From Korobacter sp036501185 (GTDB lineage: Bacteria; Acidobacteriota; Terriglobia; Terriglobales; Acidobacteriaceae), in contig DASYAU010000098.1 of NCBI GenBank assembly GCA_036501185.1, forward strand, positions 1 to 64,000: 64,000 nucleotides of DNA, in the 5' to 3' direction. The notes under the pieces are model-generated. The model made no database searches and was not told the origin of the DNA. It worked only from the letters and a program-made list of their open reading frames with translations. Position 1 is the first letter of the stretch; the number at the start of each line of letters is the position of its first letter. This document shows, piece after piece, positions 32,530 to 41,912 of this stretch. The translations under genes and the position numbers were made by a program.

Positions 32530-34244
32530 CGAAAAAGACGATGACCGGCGCGCAGATCATTTGGGAGTGCCTCCAGCGCGAGGGCGTGAAGGTCGCCTTC
32601 GGCTATCCCGGCGGCGCGATTCTGCCAACCTATGACGCCTTGAAGCACTCGTCTATTCATCACGTACTCGTGCGTCACGAGCAAGGCGCCACGCACATGG
32701 CCGACGGTTATGCCCGTGCGGGCGGCGGTGTCGGTGTCGCGATTGCCACTTCTGGCCCAGGCGCGACCAACATGGTCACCGGCATCGCTACCGCCATGCT
32801 CGATTCGTCGCCAATGGTCTGCATAACTGGCCAGGTCGGCAGCAAACTCATTGGCACCGACGCCTTCCAGGAAACCGACATCACTGGCGTGACGCTCCCC
32901 ATCACGAAGCACAACTATCTCGTCACCCATGCGTCGGAACTCGCTCGGACGATCCGTGAGGCCTTTTACATCGCAAAATCCGGACGGCCCGGCCCTGTAC
33001 TCATTGATGTCACTAAAGACGCGCAGCAGTCCACCTGCGAGTTCGACTGGGATGCCGCCCAACCGCAGCTCCCGGGATACCGCCCGGATCTTTCCCCGGA
33101 AGCCCACGTGTACGAGAATGCGCTTGCGTTGATCAAGCAATCCAGGCGCCCTGTGATCCTCGCTGGCCACGGCATCATGATCTCCGGCGCGATGCACGAA
33201 GTACGCGAATTGGCTGAGAAGGCCGCGATCCCCGTCGCGCTGACGTTGCTGGGCATTGGCGCATTCCCCGCGTCGCACCCGCTCAATCTAGGCATGATGG
33301 GCATGCACGGCGAGGCTTGGGTGAACCAGGCAATCCAGGATGCAGACCTTCTCATCGCGCTCGGCATGCGCTTCGACGATCGGGTTACGGGCAATCTGAA
33401 AAACTATGCCGTGAATGCAAAGAAGATCCACGTCGAGATCGATCCCTCGGAAATCAACAAGAACGTGAAGGTCGACGTGGCCCTGGTCGGCGATGCGCGC
33501 GAGGTACTTCATGAGCTCTTGCCCCACGTGGAATCCGCCGATCGCAAGTCATGGTTCGACCACATCGCCCGTCTGAAAGGCGACTCCGCCGTACGCGACA
33601 TTCAGAACTTGCCCGACAATGGCCATCTCTACGCCGCGCATGTCATCAACGACATTTGGCGTGAAACCAACGGCAAGGCCATCGTCGTCACCGACGTCGG
33701 CCAGCACCAGATGTGGGAAGCGCAATATTACAAGCACGACGACCCGCGTTCGCTCATCACTTCAGGCGGTCTCGGCACCATGGGCTTTGCTCTCCCCGCC
33801 GCCATCGGCGCGAAAATGGCGCAGCCCGATGCTGAAGTCTGGGTCATCGTCGGCGACGGTGGTTTCCAAATGACCATGTGCGAGCTCGCTACCATCATCC
33901 AGGAGCGCCTCGACATCAACATCGCCATTATCAACAACGGATATCTCGGTATGGTGCGCCAGTGGCAGGAGTTCTTCTACGAGCGCAACTACCAGGCCAC
34001 GCCGCTGCTCAGTCCCGATTTCTGCGTGCTCGCCGGCGCCTATGGCATCAAGAGTTACGCGGTAAGCATCCGCGCCGATGTCATACCCACCGTGCGATCT
34101 GCGCGAAAGCACCAAGGTCCTGTATTGATCGATTTTCAAGTGGAACAGGAAGACACCGTCTATCCCATGGTCCCTGCGGGAGCCGACTTGCACAACATGA
34201 TCCGTAGACCGAGCCCGATCGTGGAAACTGCATTAGATACGTAG
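32526..34244 (+). CDS. ilvB: Acetolactate synthase large subunit
   Basis: The 572-residue ThDP/FAD enzyme forms acetolactate or acetohydroxybutyrate from pyruvate. The catalytic Glu52 sits in VRHEQGATHMADGYAR. The ThDP/Mg motif is GDGGFQMTMCELAT...NNGYLGMVRQWQ. The start is GTG at 32526, overlapping the ilvD stop (GTGA) and supported by the TGAQIIWECL family start. ilvN follows after 10 bases. It is clearly distinct from the second, sugar-cluster ThDP enzyme at 49015-50796. Confidence 0.97.
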   Translation: MTKKTMTGAQIIWECLQREGVKVAFGYPGGAILPTYDALKHSSIHHVLVRHEQGATHMADGYARAGGGVGVAIATSGPGATNMVTGIATAMLDSSPMVCITGQVGSKLIGTDAFQETDITGVTLPITKHNYLVTHASELARTIREAFYIAKSGRPGPVLIDVTKDAQQSTCEFDWDAAQPQLPGYRPDLSPEAHVYENALALIKQSRRPVILAGHGIMISGAMHEVRELAEKAAIPVALTLLGIGAFPASHPLNLGMMGMHGEAWVNQAIQDADLLIALGMRFDDRVTGNLKNYAVNAKKIHVEIDPSEINKNVKVDVALVGDAREVLHELLPHVESADRKSWFDHIARLKGDSAVRDIQNLPDNGHLYAAHVINDIWRETNGKAIVVTDVGQHQMWEAQYYKHDDPRSLITSGGLGTMGFALPAAIGAKMAQPDAEVWVIVGDGGFQMTMCELATIIQERLDINIAIINNGYLGMVRQWQEFFYERNYQATPLLSPDFCVLAGAYGIKSYAVSIRADVIPTVRSARKHQGPVLIDFQVEQEDTVYPMVPAGADLHNMIRRPSPIVETALDT

Positions 34245-34254
34245 GTCAGAAACT

Positions 34255-34800
34255 ATGTTGCATGTACTCGTGGTACACGTGGAAAACAAGCCGGGCGTTT
34301 TGTCGCGCGTTGCGTCGCTCTTTCGCCGCCGCGCTTTCAATATCGACTCCTTGACCGTGGGGCGCACGGAAAAAGCCGACGTTTCACGCATGACCATCGT
34401 GGTTGATACCGATGCCGATGGAGCCCGTCGTCTCGAGGCCCATCTTTACAAACTCGTGAATGTCCTCCTCGTAGAAGACATCACGAATCACCCTTCAATC
34501 AACCGCGACCTGGCGATGATCAAAGTCGCATGTTCGCATCAAACGCGGCCACACATTCTCGGTCTTGTTGAGGTGTTTCGCGCACGCGTCATCGACCTTG
34601 CCATGGATTCCATCATCATGGAGATCACCGGCACGGAAGAAAAAATCGATCGGCTCATCGAGGTGCTCCAGCCCTATGAGCTGCTCGAGATGGTACGCAC
34701 CGGAATCGTAGCGATGCGTCGCGGCAACACCGGACACATTACCAAGGAAGCCAACGCAGCCCAGGTCTACGAAGACACCGGGGTGTCCTACTCGGTTTAG
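34255..34800 (+). CDS. ilvN: Acetolactate synthase small regulatory subunit
   Basis: The 181-residue protein starts with an ACT domain (LVVHVENKPGVLSRVASLFRR and INRDLAMIKVA), the valine feedback site. A C-terminal ALS_ss_C domain follows that activates IlvB. The length is that of bacterial IlvH/IlvN proteins of about 160-180 residues. It lies between ilvB and ilvC with short gaps, and no separate promoter is visible. Confidence 0.95.
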   Translation: MLHVLVVHVENKPGVLSRVASLFRRRAFNIDSLTVGRTEKADVSRMTIVVDTDADGARRLEAHLYKLVNVLLVEDITNHPSINRDLAMIKVACSHQTRPHILGLVEVFRARVIDLAMDSIIMEITGTEEKIDRLIEVLQPYELLEMVRTGIVAMRRGNTGHITKEANAAQVYEDTGVSYSV

Positions 34801-34829
34801 CTCGACATCCAGTTTCAAGGAAGGGAAGT

Positions 34830-35879
34830 ATGGCAACGGTTTATCACGATTCATCGGCAGATCTATCCATCATTCGCAATCAAAAAGTCGGAATCGTCGG
34901 CTACGGTTCGCAGGGTCACGCCCACGCTCTCAACCTCGTGGACAGCGGGGTTAAAGTGCGCGTTGGATTGCGCGCGGGCAGCTCTTCCAAGGCTAAGGCC
35001 GAAAAGGCAGGCTTGTTCGTCGGCTCCGTTTCCGATGTTGCACAATGGGCCGACGCCATCATGGTTCTCGCACCCGACACGGAGCAGCCTGCCATCTATC
35101 AGAGCGAAATTGAGCATCACTTGAAGCCCGGCAAGACGCTGATGTTCGCTCACGGTTTCAACATTCGTTACGGCACCATCACTCCTCCCCAAGGCGTTGA
35201 TGTCTCGATGGTCGCTCCCAAGTCGCCGGGCCATCGCGTGCGCGAAATCTTCACCGAGGGAGGCGGCGTGCCGGCGCTATTCGCTGTTCACCAGGACGCC
35301 AGCAAGCAAGCCAGGCAACTCGCGCTTTCCTATGCCGCCGGCATCGGTTGCACCCGCGCGGGCGTTCTGGAAACGACCTTCACCGAAGAGACCGAAACCG
35401 ACCTTTTTGGCGAACAAGCCGTGCTCTGCGGCGGCGCCTCGGCCCTGGTGAGAGCTGGGTTCGAAACGCTCGTCGAAGCGGGATACCAACCCGAACTCGC
35501 CTACTTCGAGTGCCTGCATGAACTCAAACTCATCGTTGATCTGATGTATCGCGGCGGCCTGAACTACATGCGCTACTCGGTGAGCGACACCGCGGAGTAC
35601 GGAGATTACGTCGCTGGTCCGCGCATCGTGACCGATGAAACCCGGAAAGCCATGCGCGACCTTCTGAAATCGATCCAGGACGGTAGTTTCGCCAGGAACT
35701 GGATCGCCGAGAACAAGAATGGGCGTCCTTGGTTTGAGCAAAAACGCGGCAGCGAACAGGAGCAGCAATTGGAGCACGTAGGCGCCGAACTCCGCGACAT
35801 GATGTCCTTCTTGAACCCTGTACGCGTCAAACAAAAATCGGAAAATGCTAAGCAGGAGAAGGAAGCCGTAGCGCAGTAA
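34830..35879 (+). CDS. ilvC: Ketol-acid reductoisomerase, class I
   Basis: The 349-residue enzyme isomerises and reduces acetolactate with NADPH and Mg. The Rossmann motif GIVGYGSQGHAHALNL is at residue 22 onward. The metal/catalytic site ETDLFGEQAVLCGG and ELKLIVDLMYRGG mark the knotted domain. Length fits class I enzymes (about 330-340) plus a charged Lys/Glu tail. The start has GGAAGGGAAGT upstream. It is the last gene of the operon, and a terminator follows at 35911. Confidence 0.96.
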   Translation: MATVYHDSSADLSIIRNQKVGIVGYGSQGHAHALNLVDSGVKVRVGLRAGSSSKAKAEKAGLFVGSVSDVAQWADAIMVLAPDTEQPAIYQSEIEHHLKPGKTLMFAHGFNIRYGTITPPQGVDVSMVAPKSPGHRVREIFTEGGGVPALFAVHQDASKQARQLALSYAAGIGCTRAGVLETTFTEETETDLFGEQAVLCGGASALVRAGFETLVEAGYQPELAYFECLHELKLIVDLMYRGGLNYMRYSVSDTAEYGDYVAGPRIVTDETRKAMRDLLKSIQDGSFARNWIAENKNGRPWFEQKRGSEQEQQLEHVGAELRDMMSFLNPVRVKQKSENAKQEKEAVAQ

Positions 35880-35910
35880 AGCTGTTGTTGCAGCCCCGTT
35901 GAACGTCTGG

Positions 35911-35938
35911 AAGGCGACACAAAATGTGTCGCCTTCTT
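35911..35938 (+). terminator. Terminator of ilv operon
   Basis: AAGGCGACACA (35911-35921) pairs with TGTGTCGCCTT (35925-35935), a perfect 11-bp stem with an AAA loop, followed by CTT. It is 32 bases after the ilvC stop. Confidence 0.8.
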
Positions 35939-36141
35939 GCTGGGCAAAATTGAATAAAACCTGCAAAAGCGCCCGAATTTTGTATCGAAAGTGTTGTACA
36001 AACGTCCAATGTATACGCACTCTTCACGCTGTTCCGCGTAAATGAACGAATCGTCATACCGGGGAAACTGCTGCGTTACCGCGGCTCTCTAATCTAGTAC
36101 TGATTCGTCAAAATGCAGAAAGTCAGGAGAATTCGGGGCCG

Positions 36142-37191
36142 ATGAGGATCACCGGGGTCGCGACCGCATTTCCGTCCAACCGCTATAGCCAGCAAGAAAT
36201 CTTTGCGGCGTTAGGGAGGAATTGGGCCGGAAAACTTGAAAAACCCCAGGTGCTCGAGCGCCTCCATTCGCGCGTTGGTGTCGGGCATCGCCATCTTGCG
36301 CTCACCATTCCTGAATACGAAGCGATAACTACCTTTGGCCAGGCGAATGATGCATGGATTCGCGTAGCGGAAGAAATCGGTGAGAAGGCGCTCTGCCGCG
36401 CTCTCCATCGCTCTGGAATCTCAGCAGCGGAATTGGATGCGATCTTCTTCACTTCGGTGACCGGCATCAGTGCACCGTCCATCGATGCACGGCTCGTGAA
36501 CCGCATGAAGCTCTCGCCACACATCAAGCGCGTGCCCATCTTTGGACTCGGCTGCGTTGCAGGAGCGGCAGGCATTGCGCGAGCGGCCGACTATGTGAAG
36601 GCCTATCCCGATCACAACGCGGCACTCCTCTCCGTGGAATTGTGCTCGCTCACCTGGCAACGCGACGACCTGACCGTAGCAAACTTCATCTCCTCCGGAT
36701 TGTTCGGTGACGGCGCAGCCGCCGTCATAGTCTCCGGCCGCGAAGTAGCTCAACACGGCCCCCGCGTGCTTGCAACCCGGTCGGTTTTCTATCCCGATAC
36801 CCAGAACGTCATGGGCTGGAACGTCTCCGAGAAAGGTTTTCAAATCGTACTTTCGCCGGATGTGCCGCGAATGGTTCACGACCACCTCCGCGACGACGTT
36901 GACGCATTCCTCGGCGAGTACGACCTCAAGCGTCCCGACATCGGTAATTGGATCATGCATACCGGCGGTCCCAAGGTCCTTGAGGCATCCGCGCAGGCAC
37001 TAGAACTTCCCGACGCTGCTTTGGCGGCCTCTTGGAACGCGCTGGAAGAAGTTGGCAATCTATCTTCAGCCTCGGTGCTCGTTGTCCTCGAACAAATTTT
37101 CCATCATCAGCGGCCCGCGCCGGGGACGCTTAGCTTGCTGGCAGCCATGGGCCCCGGGTTCTGCTCTGAACTCGTGCTGCTCATGTGGTGA
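36142..37191 (+). CDS. Type III polyketide synthase (chalcone synthase-like)
   Basis: The 349-residue enzyme shows the type III PKS triad: Cys138 in GLGCVAGAAG, His273 in MHTGGPK and Asn306 in GNLSSAS, with a final GPGFCSELVLL near the C-terminus. Such enzymes extend an acyl-CoA with malonyl-CoA to give pyrones or resorcinols, often from long fatty acyl starters in bacteria. AGGAGA lies upstream of the ATG at 36142. It overlaps the FAD oxidoreductase gene, and a YceI gene follows. This makes a three-gene unit that could make, oxidise and carry a lipid quinone- or pyrone-like product. Confidence 0.88.
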   Translation: MRITGVATAFPSNRYSQQEIFAALGRNWAGKLEKPQVLERLHSRVGVGHRHLALTIPEYEAITTFGQANDAWIRVAEEIGEKALCRALHRSGISAAELDAIFFTSVTGISAPSIDARLVNRMKLSPHIKRVPIFGLGCVAGAAGIARAADYVKAYPDHNAALLSVELCSLTWQRDDLTVANFISSGLFGDGAAAVIVSGREVAQHGPRVLATRSVFYPDTQNVMGWNVSEKGFQIVLSPDVPRMVHDHLRDDVDAFLGEYDLKRPDIGNWIMHTGGPKVLEASAQALELPDAALAASWNALEEVGNLSSASVLVVLEQIFHHQRPAPGTLSLLAAMGPGFCSELVLLMW

Positions 37192-37217
37192 GAGGCCCAT
37201 TGGCTCAAAGCGAACGA

Positions 37218-38321
37218 ATGAAAACAGATGTCATCGTGATTGGCGCGGGCCCCGCAGGTTTGGCCACGGCCATCGCAGCTCGCAATGCAGGTTTCGAAGT
37301 GCTCCTTGCAGATCACGCCGTCCCCCCCATCGACAAGGCTTGTGGCGAGGGCATTATGCCCGACGGCCTTGCAGCCCTTGCGAAGCTGGGGGTTGTCGTG
37401 CCACCGGACCAGGCTTATGCGTTTCGTGGAATTCGTTTTCTTGAAAACAATTCCGCCGTTGACGCCGTTTTCCCGCTAGGAGTCGGTTTCGGCGTGCGCC
37501 GTACCGTTCTGCACGAATTGCTTGTGAGTAAAGCCGCGAAGCTCGGCGTGCAAATGCGTTGGGGAGCGCGTGTCGGCCACATCTCCCAGGGTCAGGTCCA
37601 AATCGATGATCACACGATCACATCTCGCTGGATTGTCGGTGCGGACGGCCACAACTCGATCGTCCGCCGCAAGATTGGCATCGGTCGTCAGCAAAGCGAA
37701 CGTCGTCGCTTCGGCTTTCGCCAGCACTTTTCTATCCGTCCGTGGACCGATTTCGTCGAAGTCTACTGGAGCGACTACGGTCAGGCCTATGTCACTCCGG
37801 TGTCTGAAAACGAGGTCTGCGTCGCGCTGATCACCAGCGATCCACATCTGCGTCTCGACGTCATACCGCATGCGTTTCCTCCACTGGCAGAGAGACTTGG
37901 CGATGCCGTTCAGACGACTCGTGCGCAAGGCGCCATCACATCCACCCGGCAGATCGATGCGGTCTATTCCGGGAATGTCGCGCTTGTCGGCGAGGCCTCT
38001 GGTTCGGTCGATGCCATCACAGGCGAGGGGATGTCACTCGGATTCCAGCAGGCGCTCACGGTTGTCAGCGCAATGAAATCAGGTTCCCTGGCTCCATATG
38101 AACGTGCCCACCGCTGCATTGGAAGCACTCCGCGCCAGATGGCCAAATTGATGGCATTGCTCGGCGATCGCCGCTGGTTGCGGCATCGAACCTTACGAGC
38201 CCTCTCAGCGAGACCGGAGCTCTTCGCCCAGATGTTGAGCGTACACGTTGGAGAAACCCCCATGCATCGTTTTGGTTTGCACCGCGCGCTTTCCCTCGGA
38301 TGGTCGGTGCTGACGTCCTAA
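37218..38321 (+). CDS. FAD-dependent oxidoreductase, geranylgeranyl-reductase-like
   Basis: The product of about 367 residues starts with the FAD motif DVIVIGAGPAGLATAIAARN. It then shows CGEGIMPDG, the loop typical of the PHBH/geranylgeranyl reductase-like group, and VGADGHNSIVRR and GEASGSVDAITGEGMSLGF. I take the ATG at 37218, close to the FAD motif. A GTG at 37188 overlapping the PKS stop (GTGA) is an alternative and would add 10 residues. As in known type III PKS clusters with a flavin hydroxylase, it probably oxidises or hydroxylates the PKS product. Its substrate is inferred from context only. Confidence 0.8.
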   Translation: MKTDVIVIGAGPAGLATAIAARNAGFEVLLADHAVPPIDKACGEGIMPDGLAALAKLGVVVPPDQAYAFRGIRFLENNSAVDAVFPLGVGFGVRRTVLHELLVSKAAKLGVQMRWGARVGHISQGQVQIDDHTITSRWIVGADGHNSIVRRKIGIGRQQSERRRFGFRQHFSIRPWTDFVEVYWSDYGQAYVTPVSENEVCVALITSDPHLRLDVIPHAFPPLAERLGDAVQTTRAQGAITSTRQIDAVYSGNVALVGEASGSVDAITGEGMSLGFQQALTVVSAMKSGSLAPYERAHRCIGSTPRQMAKLMALLGDRRWLRHRTLRALSARPELFAQMLSVHVGETPMHRFGLHRALSLGWSVLTS

Positions 38322-38328
38322 ATAACTT

Positions 38329-38934
38329 ATGCGACATAATCTCACCATTCTCGGCCTTCTCCTCGCGTCTGCATCCCTCGCAATCGCGCAGGCCGCTAAT
38401 GAATTGCGGATAGATTTTGATCCTGCCAGCACCAAGGTCGAGTTCACCTTGGGCGACGTGCTCCACACCGTCCACGGAACATTTCATCTCAAGAGCGGCA
38501 GCATGCATTTTGATCCCGCCACTGGAGCCGCTGGAGGGTTGCTCGTAGTCGACGCCACTAGCGGTAATAGCGGCAACGATACCCGCGACCATAAAATGAA
38601 CAAGGAGATTCTCGAGTCAGATAAATTTCCCGAGGCTACGTTCACCCCGCAGAGGGTCATTGGCCAACTTGCAAAACAAGGCAGTTCGGACATCCAGGTG
38701 AAGGGGATTTTCCGCATCCACGGCGCCGACCACGACCTCACGCTAAACGTCCCCGCCCGCGTCAATGGCAACCAGCTTCAGATGCAGACGCAGTTCATCG
38801 TTCCCTTTGTCCATTGGGGAATGAAAGACCCGAGCACATTTATTCTTCGCGTAAACAAGGAAGTACAAATGAGTATTTCCGGGACTGAGCTGATCTCCGG
38901 CGCGACCGAGTCAACGGCCCACATCTCCCATTAA
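38329..38934 (+). CDS. YceI-family periplasmic lipid-binding protein
   Basis: The 201-residue protein has a signal peptide (MRHNLTILGLLLASASLAIA) and a YceI lipocalin-like beta-barrel: VEFTLGDVLHTVHGTF, LDSDKFP-type ESDKFPEATFTPQ, and IRGADHDLTL-type FRIHGADHDLTL. YceI proteins bind polyisoprenoid or long amide lipids in the periplasm. It lies 7 bases after the oxidoreductase stop, so it is part of the PKS unit. This suggests it carries the polyketide lipid or its quinone derivative. That role is inferred. Confidence 0.87.
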   Translation: MRHNLTILGLLLASASLAIAQAANELRIDFDPASTKVEFTLGDVLHTVHGTFHLKSGSMHFDPATGAAGGLLVVDATSGNSGNDTRDHKMNKEILESDKFPEATFTPQRVIGQLAKQGSSDIQVKGIFRIHGADHDLTLNVPARVNGNQLQMQTQFIVPFVHWGMKDPSTFILRVNKEVQMSISGTELISGATESTAHISH

Positions 38935-39759
38935 TCAGTGGATTCGCGAAAGTTCCAGCGAGTATAGGTGGTTCTTCGGGAAATCATGTGCGAGCCCCTC
39001 AAGAAGGTTCCGCGCAGTCTGCGGATCCTTGTCGCGTACCGCCGCCACCGCCAGCAGCAATCGGGCAAACGGTGCGAGATAATCGCCCCTTTCTGCTGTC
39101 AGGTGCAGTTTCTCGAGTCCCTCTGCTTTGTCGGTTTGAGCACCTGTCATATGCAGCACCCAGCGCACCGGCGCAGGATTAATGCCGAGGAGATAGTTCT
39201 CCACGCCCACGGCCAGGTAAGCGTCGTAGCACTGTGCATCTACGCTCAAGAGTTGCTCGGCCTTACCGCGCGATTGCTTCATATACCCCAAGCCGGCGAG
39301 ATTTTTCCGTTCGACGAGTGACGCGTAATCACCGCGCAACCCATTTGCGAGGATCTGCGAAAACATAGCTTCAGGATCGCGGGGCACACTTGTAAGGCGC
39401 CGAGTGGCTAACTCGTCCGCAGCTGCCAATTCGCTCTCGAACGCCGATTTTGTGGCCGGATCGGGAGCCACCTTCTTTCGCTTTTCGAACTTTGAATTGT
39501 CAGCGAAAAGATCGACTTCCAGCACGTGCATCCTATCGAACTCCGAAAACAAGTATGCCGCCGCGTTGGAGACATGGGCCAGTGGATCGTCAGGGTGGCG
39601 CTGCTCATACGCCTCGAAGGTACCGTGCGCGGTGAGGAAATCGAGGTTGTACATCTGCCGGTAGCCATTCTCGATATCGGACCCTCCTCCGCACGAAGCG
39701 AAGCTTGCTGAGGCCAGGGTCAGCACGATGCAACTCACCAGCAAGAAGCGAAACCGCAT
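38935..39759 (-). CDS. Secreted TPR-like protein of a two-component operon
   Basis: The 274-residue protein has a signal sequence ending in SFASC, a possible lipobox. The rest is helical with TPR-like spacing: GYRQMYNLDFLTAHGTFEAYEQRHPDDPL and, near the end, DKDPQTARNLLEGLAHDFPKN. It has no catalytic motif. Its ATG shares one base with the stop of the histidine kinase (TAATG), so it is translationally coupled to that two-component pair. It could be an accessory sensor or effector in the envelope. The family is not recognised with certainty. Confidence 0.65.
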   Translation of the reverse strand: MRFRFLLVSCIVLTLASASFASCGGGSDIENGYRQMYNLDFLTAHGTFEAYEQRHPDDPLAHVSNAAAYLFSEFDRMHVLEVDLFADNSKFEKRKKVAPDPATKSAFESELAAADELATRRLTSVPRDPEAMFSQILANGLRGDYASLVERKNLAGLGYMKQSRGKAEQLLSVDAQCYDAYLAVGVENYLLGINPAPVRWVLHMTGAQTDKAEGLEKLHLTAERGDYLAPFARLLLAVAAVRDKDPQTARNLLEGLAHDFPKNHLYSLELSRIH

Positions 39760-41198
39760 TAAGCCACCGCCACTTGCGCGAGTGGCAGCGAGACCCGGAT
39801 CACGGCGCCGCCGCCATCGCGATCCGTGATCCTAACTGCGCCGCCATGCGCTTGTACCACCGCATCCACAAACGCAAGGCCCAGACCGTATCCGGTGGAG
39901 TGTTTGCCCTTCACGAATCGCTGAAAAACTCGCCCTTTCAATTCCGGCGAAAAGCCCGGCCCGTTGTCTTCGATTAGAAGTTCGGCGAGGTTGTCGCGCT
40001 GCTGAACGCGGATAAGTATCTGTCTTCCGGGCGGAAGATGTGCCATCTCATTGTCGAGCAAATTTGTGAGCACGCGGTTCGTGAGACTTACATCGACATC
40101 CACCATCAGCGTTGTGCCGGCATCTACGACCACATCGTGATGTCGCTCATTCATTGCCGGCATGTAAATATCTACAAATTGCTGGACTACGGACGCAAAA
40201 TCCACGGTCTCCTTGTGTAAAGGCAGCGCGCCGGCATCCGCTTCCGCGAGGTCGAGTGTGGTATTGATGAACTGGGACAGCCGATCTAGCCCTTCGACCG
40301 CCTGCGCCACGGGCTCGCGCCAGTCCGTGGAACTCCCCTCCAAGAGGGCGACTTCGAGCCTTCCGCGAATCGAAGTAACCGGGCTTTTCATGTCATGTGC
40401 CACAGAATCCGTCACGGTGCGCAGTTGGTTCACCGAAGCTTGGATGCGGTCGAGCATTTTATTGAACGTTTGAGAAAGCCGTGCTATCTCATCACTGCTG
40501 CTGGCTTCTGGTAGCCGCGCGCTCAGGTCCTCGCTCCCAATCTTTGATGCTGTTTGCGTGATGTTCTCCACGCGCAGCAACGTGCGGCGGGCACTCAAGT
40601 AGGAAATCATGAACCCGAGCGCAACCATGCCGATCCAAACTATGATGAACCCGCGCGTCAGCCGCCGGAGCAGTTCCACGGCTCCGAAATCCGAAAGTCC
40701 GAGATAGATCTCTCCGGCGGGTTTCAGGTTTCGCACCACCACGCGGAAGGGAATCGCCGCGCCTTGAATCTTGAGGGTTTGCGGAGTGCCGGGAACCAGC
40801 TTCGCCGCCTCGATTGCTCGAATGTACGAGTCTTTGTTTTCGGGCCCCACCCATAATGGAGGGCCTTCCGCGCCCGTCTGCAAGAAGAATACTGAGTTCT
40901 GGTTGGCGCCTTCCGAGTCCCGCTCGCCCGGGACTTCGTGGACGGCATTCTCCGCCACCTCTTCGATTACCCGGTCATATAAATTATCCCGCGGCGTCGA
41001 CTGCGAGACATCAGCCATCGTCTCGGCCTCACCGGTGAGCCACTGGTCGCTGCGTTCCCTGATTCCCAGCGAGACCATGTAGTAGCAAATCGCAAACGCG
41101 AAGGCGCCGCCCAGCGCGAATGCTACTGTCGTCCAAATAGACAGACGCCAGGCGGCAGTACTTTTCGGGGAGCTAAGAATCTTTGAGAACATAACCAA
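39759..41198 (-). CDS. Membrane sensor histidine kinase (HAMP)
   Basis: The 479-residue protein has two membrane helices (about residues 22-45 and 185-205) around a periplasmic sensor domain. HAMP follows, with RRTLLRVENITQTASKI and SDEIARLSQTFNKML. HisKA has the phosphorylated His in SVAHDMKSPVTSIRGRLE. The ATPase has NLLDNE, EDNGPGFSPEL and GYGLGLAFV. It acts with the OmpR-type regulator, whose gene overlaps its start by 26 bases. The sensed signal is unknown. Confidence 0.9.
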   Translation of the reverse strand: MVMFSKILSSPKSTAAWRLSIWTTVAFALGGAFAFAICYYMVSLGIRERSDQWLTGEAETMADVSQSTPRDNLYDRVIEEVAENAVHEVPGERDSEGANQNSVFFLQTGAEGPPLWVGPENKDSYIRAIEAAKLVPGTPQTLKIQGAAIPFRVVVRNLKPAGEIYLGLSDFGAVELLRRLTRGFIIVWIGMVALGFMISYLSARRTLLRVENITQTASKIGSEDLSARLPEASSSDEIARLSQTFNKMLDRIQASVNQLRTVTDSVAHDMKSPVTSIRGRLEVALLEGSSTDWREPVAQAVEGLDRLSQFINTTLDLAEADAGALPLHKETVDFASVVQQFVDIYMPAMNERHHDVVVDAGTTLMVDVDVSLTNRVLTNLLDNEMAHLPPGRQILIRVQQRDNLAELLIEDNGPGFSPELKGRVFQRFVKGKHSTGYGLGLAFVDAVVQAHGGAVRITDRDGGGAVIRVSLPLAQVAVA

Positions 41199-41850
41199 CT
41201 CCGCGAATCGTGTGGATCAGCGGCTTGGGCGCGTCGCGGTCCACTTTGCTGCGTAATCGATAGATGTGTACGTCTACGACATTTGTTGCCGGGTCGATTC
41301 GCATCCGCCAGACGTGGTCCAAGATCATGGTGCGCGTCACGACGCGTCCGGTGTTCCGGCACAGGTACTCGAGAAGCGCGAATTCCTGTGGCGTGAGCTG
41401 CAAGATCTGCGCGCCACGCTTCGCTTCCCGCCGTACCAAGTCCAATTCAAGGTCCGCGACTCGCAGGCGCGTGGATTCCTGCTGGCCCGGGCTGGCTCGC
41501 CGCAGCAGGTTCCGCAGGCGTGCTAAGAGTTCAGAAAGGGCAAAAGGCTTTGTCAGGTAATCGTCGCCGCCTTGCTCCAGACCGCGAACCCGTTCGTCCA
41601 CCGAACGTCTTGCAGACAAAATCAGGACCGGTGCGGCATTGCCTTGCGCACGGCAGTGCGCAATCAAATCGAGTCCATCCATGTCCGGGAGGCCAAGATC
41701 AATGATCAGCCCGTCGTGAATGGCCTCTGACGCCAACTTCTCCGCAGTATGTCCGTCGGACGCTACATCTACCTGGTAACCAGCTTCTTCCAACGCTCGA
41801 CGCAAAAATTCCTGGATCGCTACATCATCCTCTACCACCAACAAACGCAC
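41173..41850 (-). CDS. OmpR-family response regulator
   Basis: The 225-residue protein starts at GTG 41850, with GGGGGAA 6 bases before it; upstream frame is not regulator-like. The receiver domain has the acidic pair in VVEDDVA, the phospho-acceptor Asp in IDLGLPDMDG, and Lys in YLTKPF. The C-terminal winged-helix DNA-binding domain ends in VDVHIYRLRSKVDRD and IRGVGYVLKD. It is the first gene of the regulator-kinase-TPR operon. Confidence 0.93.
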   Translation of the reverse strand: MRLLVVEDDVAIQEFLRRALEEAGYQVDVASDGHTAEKLASEAIHDGLIIDLGLPDMDGLDLIAHCRAQGNAAPVLILSARRSVDERVRGLEQGGDDYLTKPFALSELLARLRNLLRRASPGQQESTRLRVADLELDLVRREAKRGAQILQLTPQEFALLEYLCRNTGRVVTRTMILDHVWRMRIDPATNVVDVHIYRLRSKVDRDAPKPLIHTIRGVGYVLKDS

Positions 41851-41912
41851 GACTGTTCCCCCGTTCCGCGCGATTGCACTCCGTGACGCTGTTGCTGATG
41901 CAAGCGGATAGT

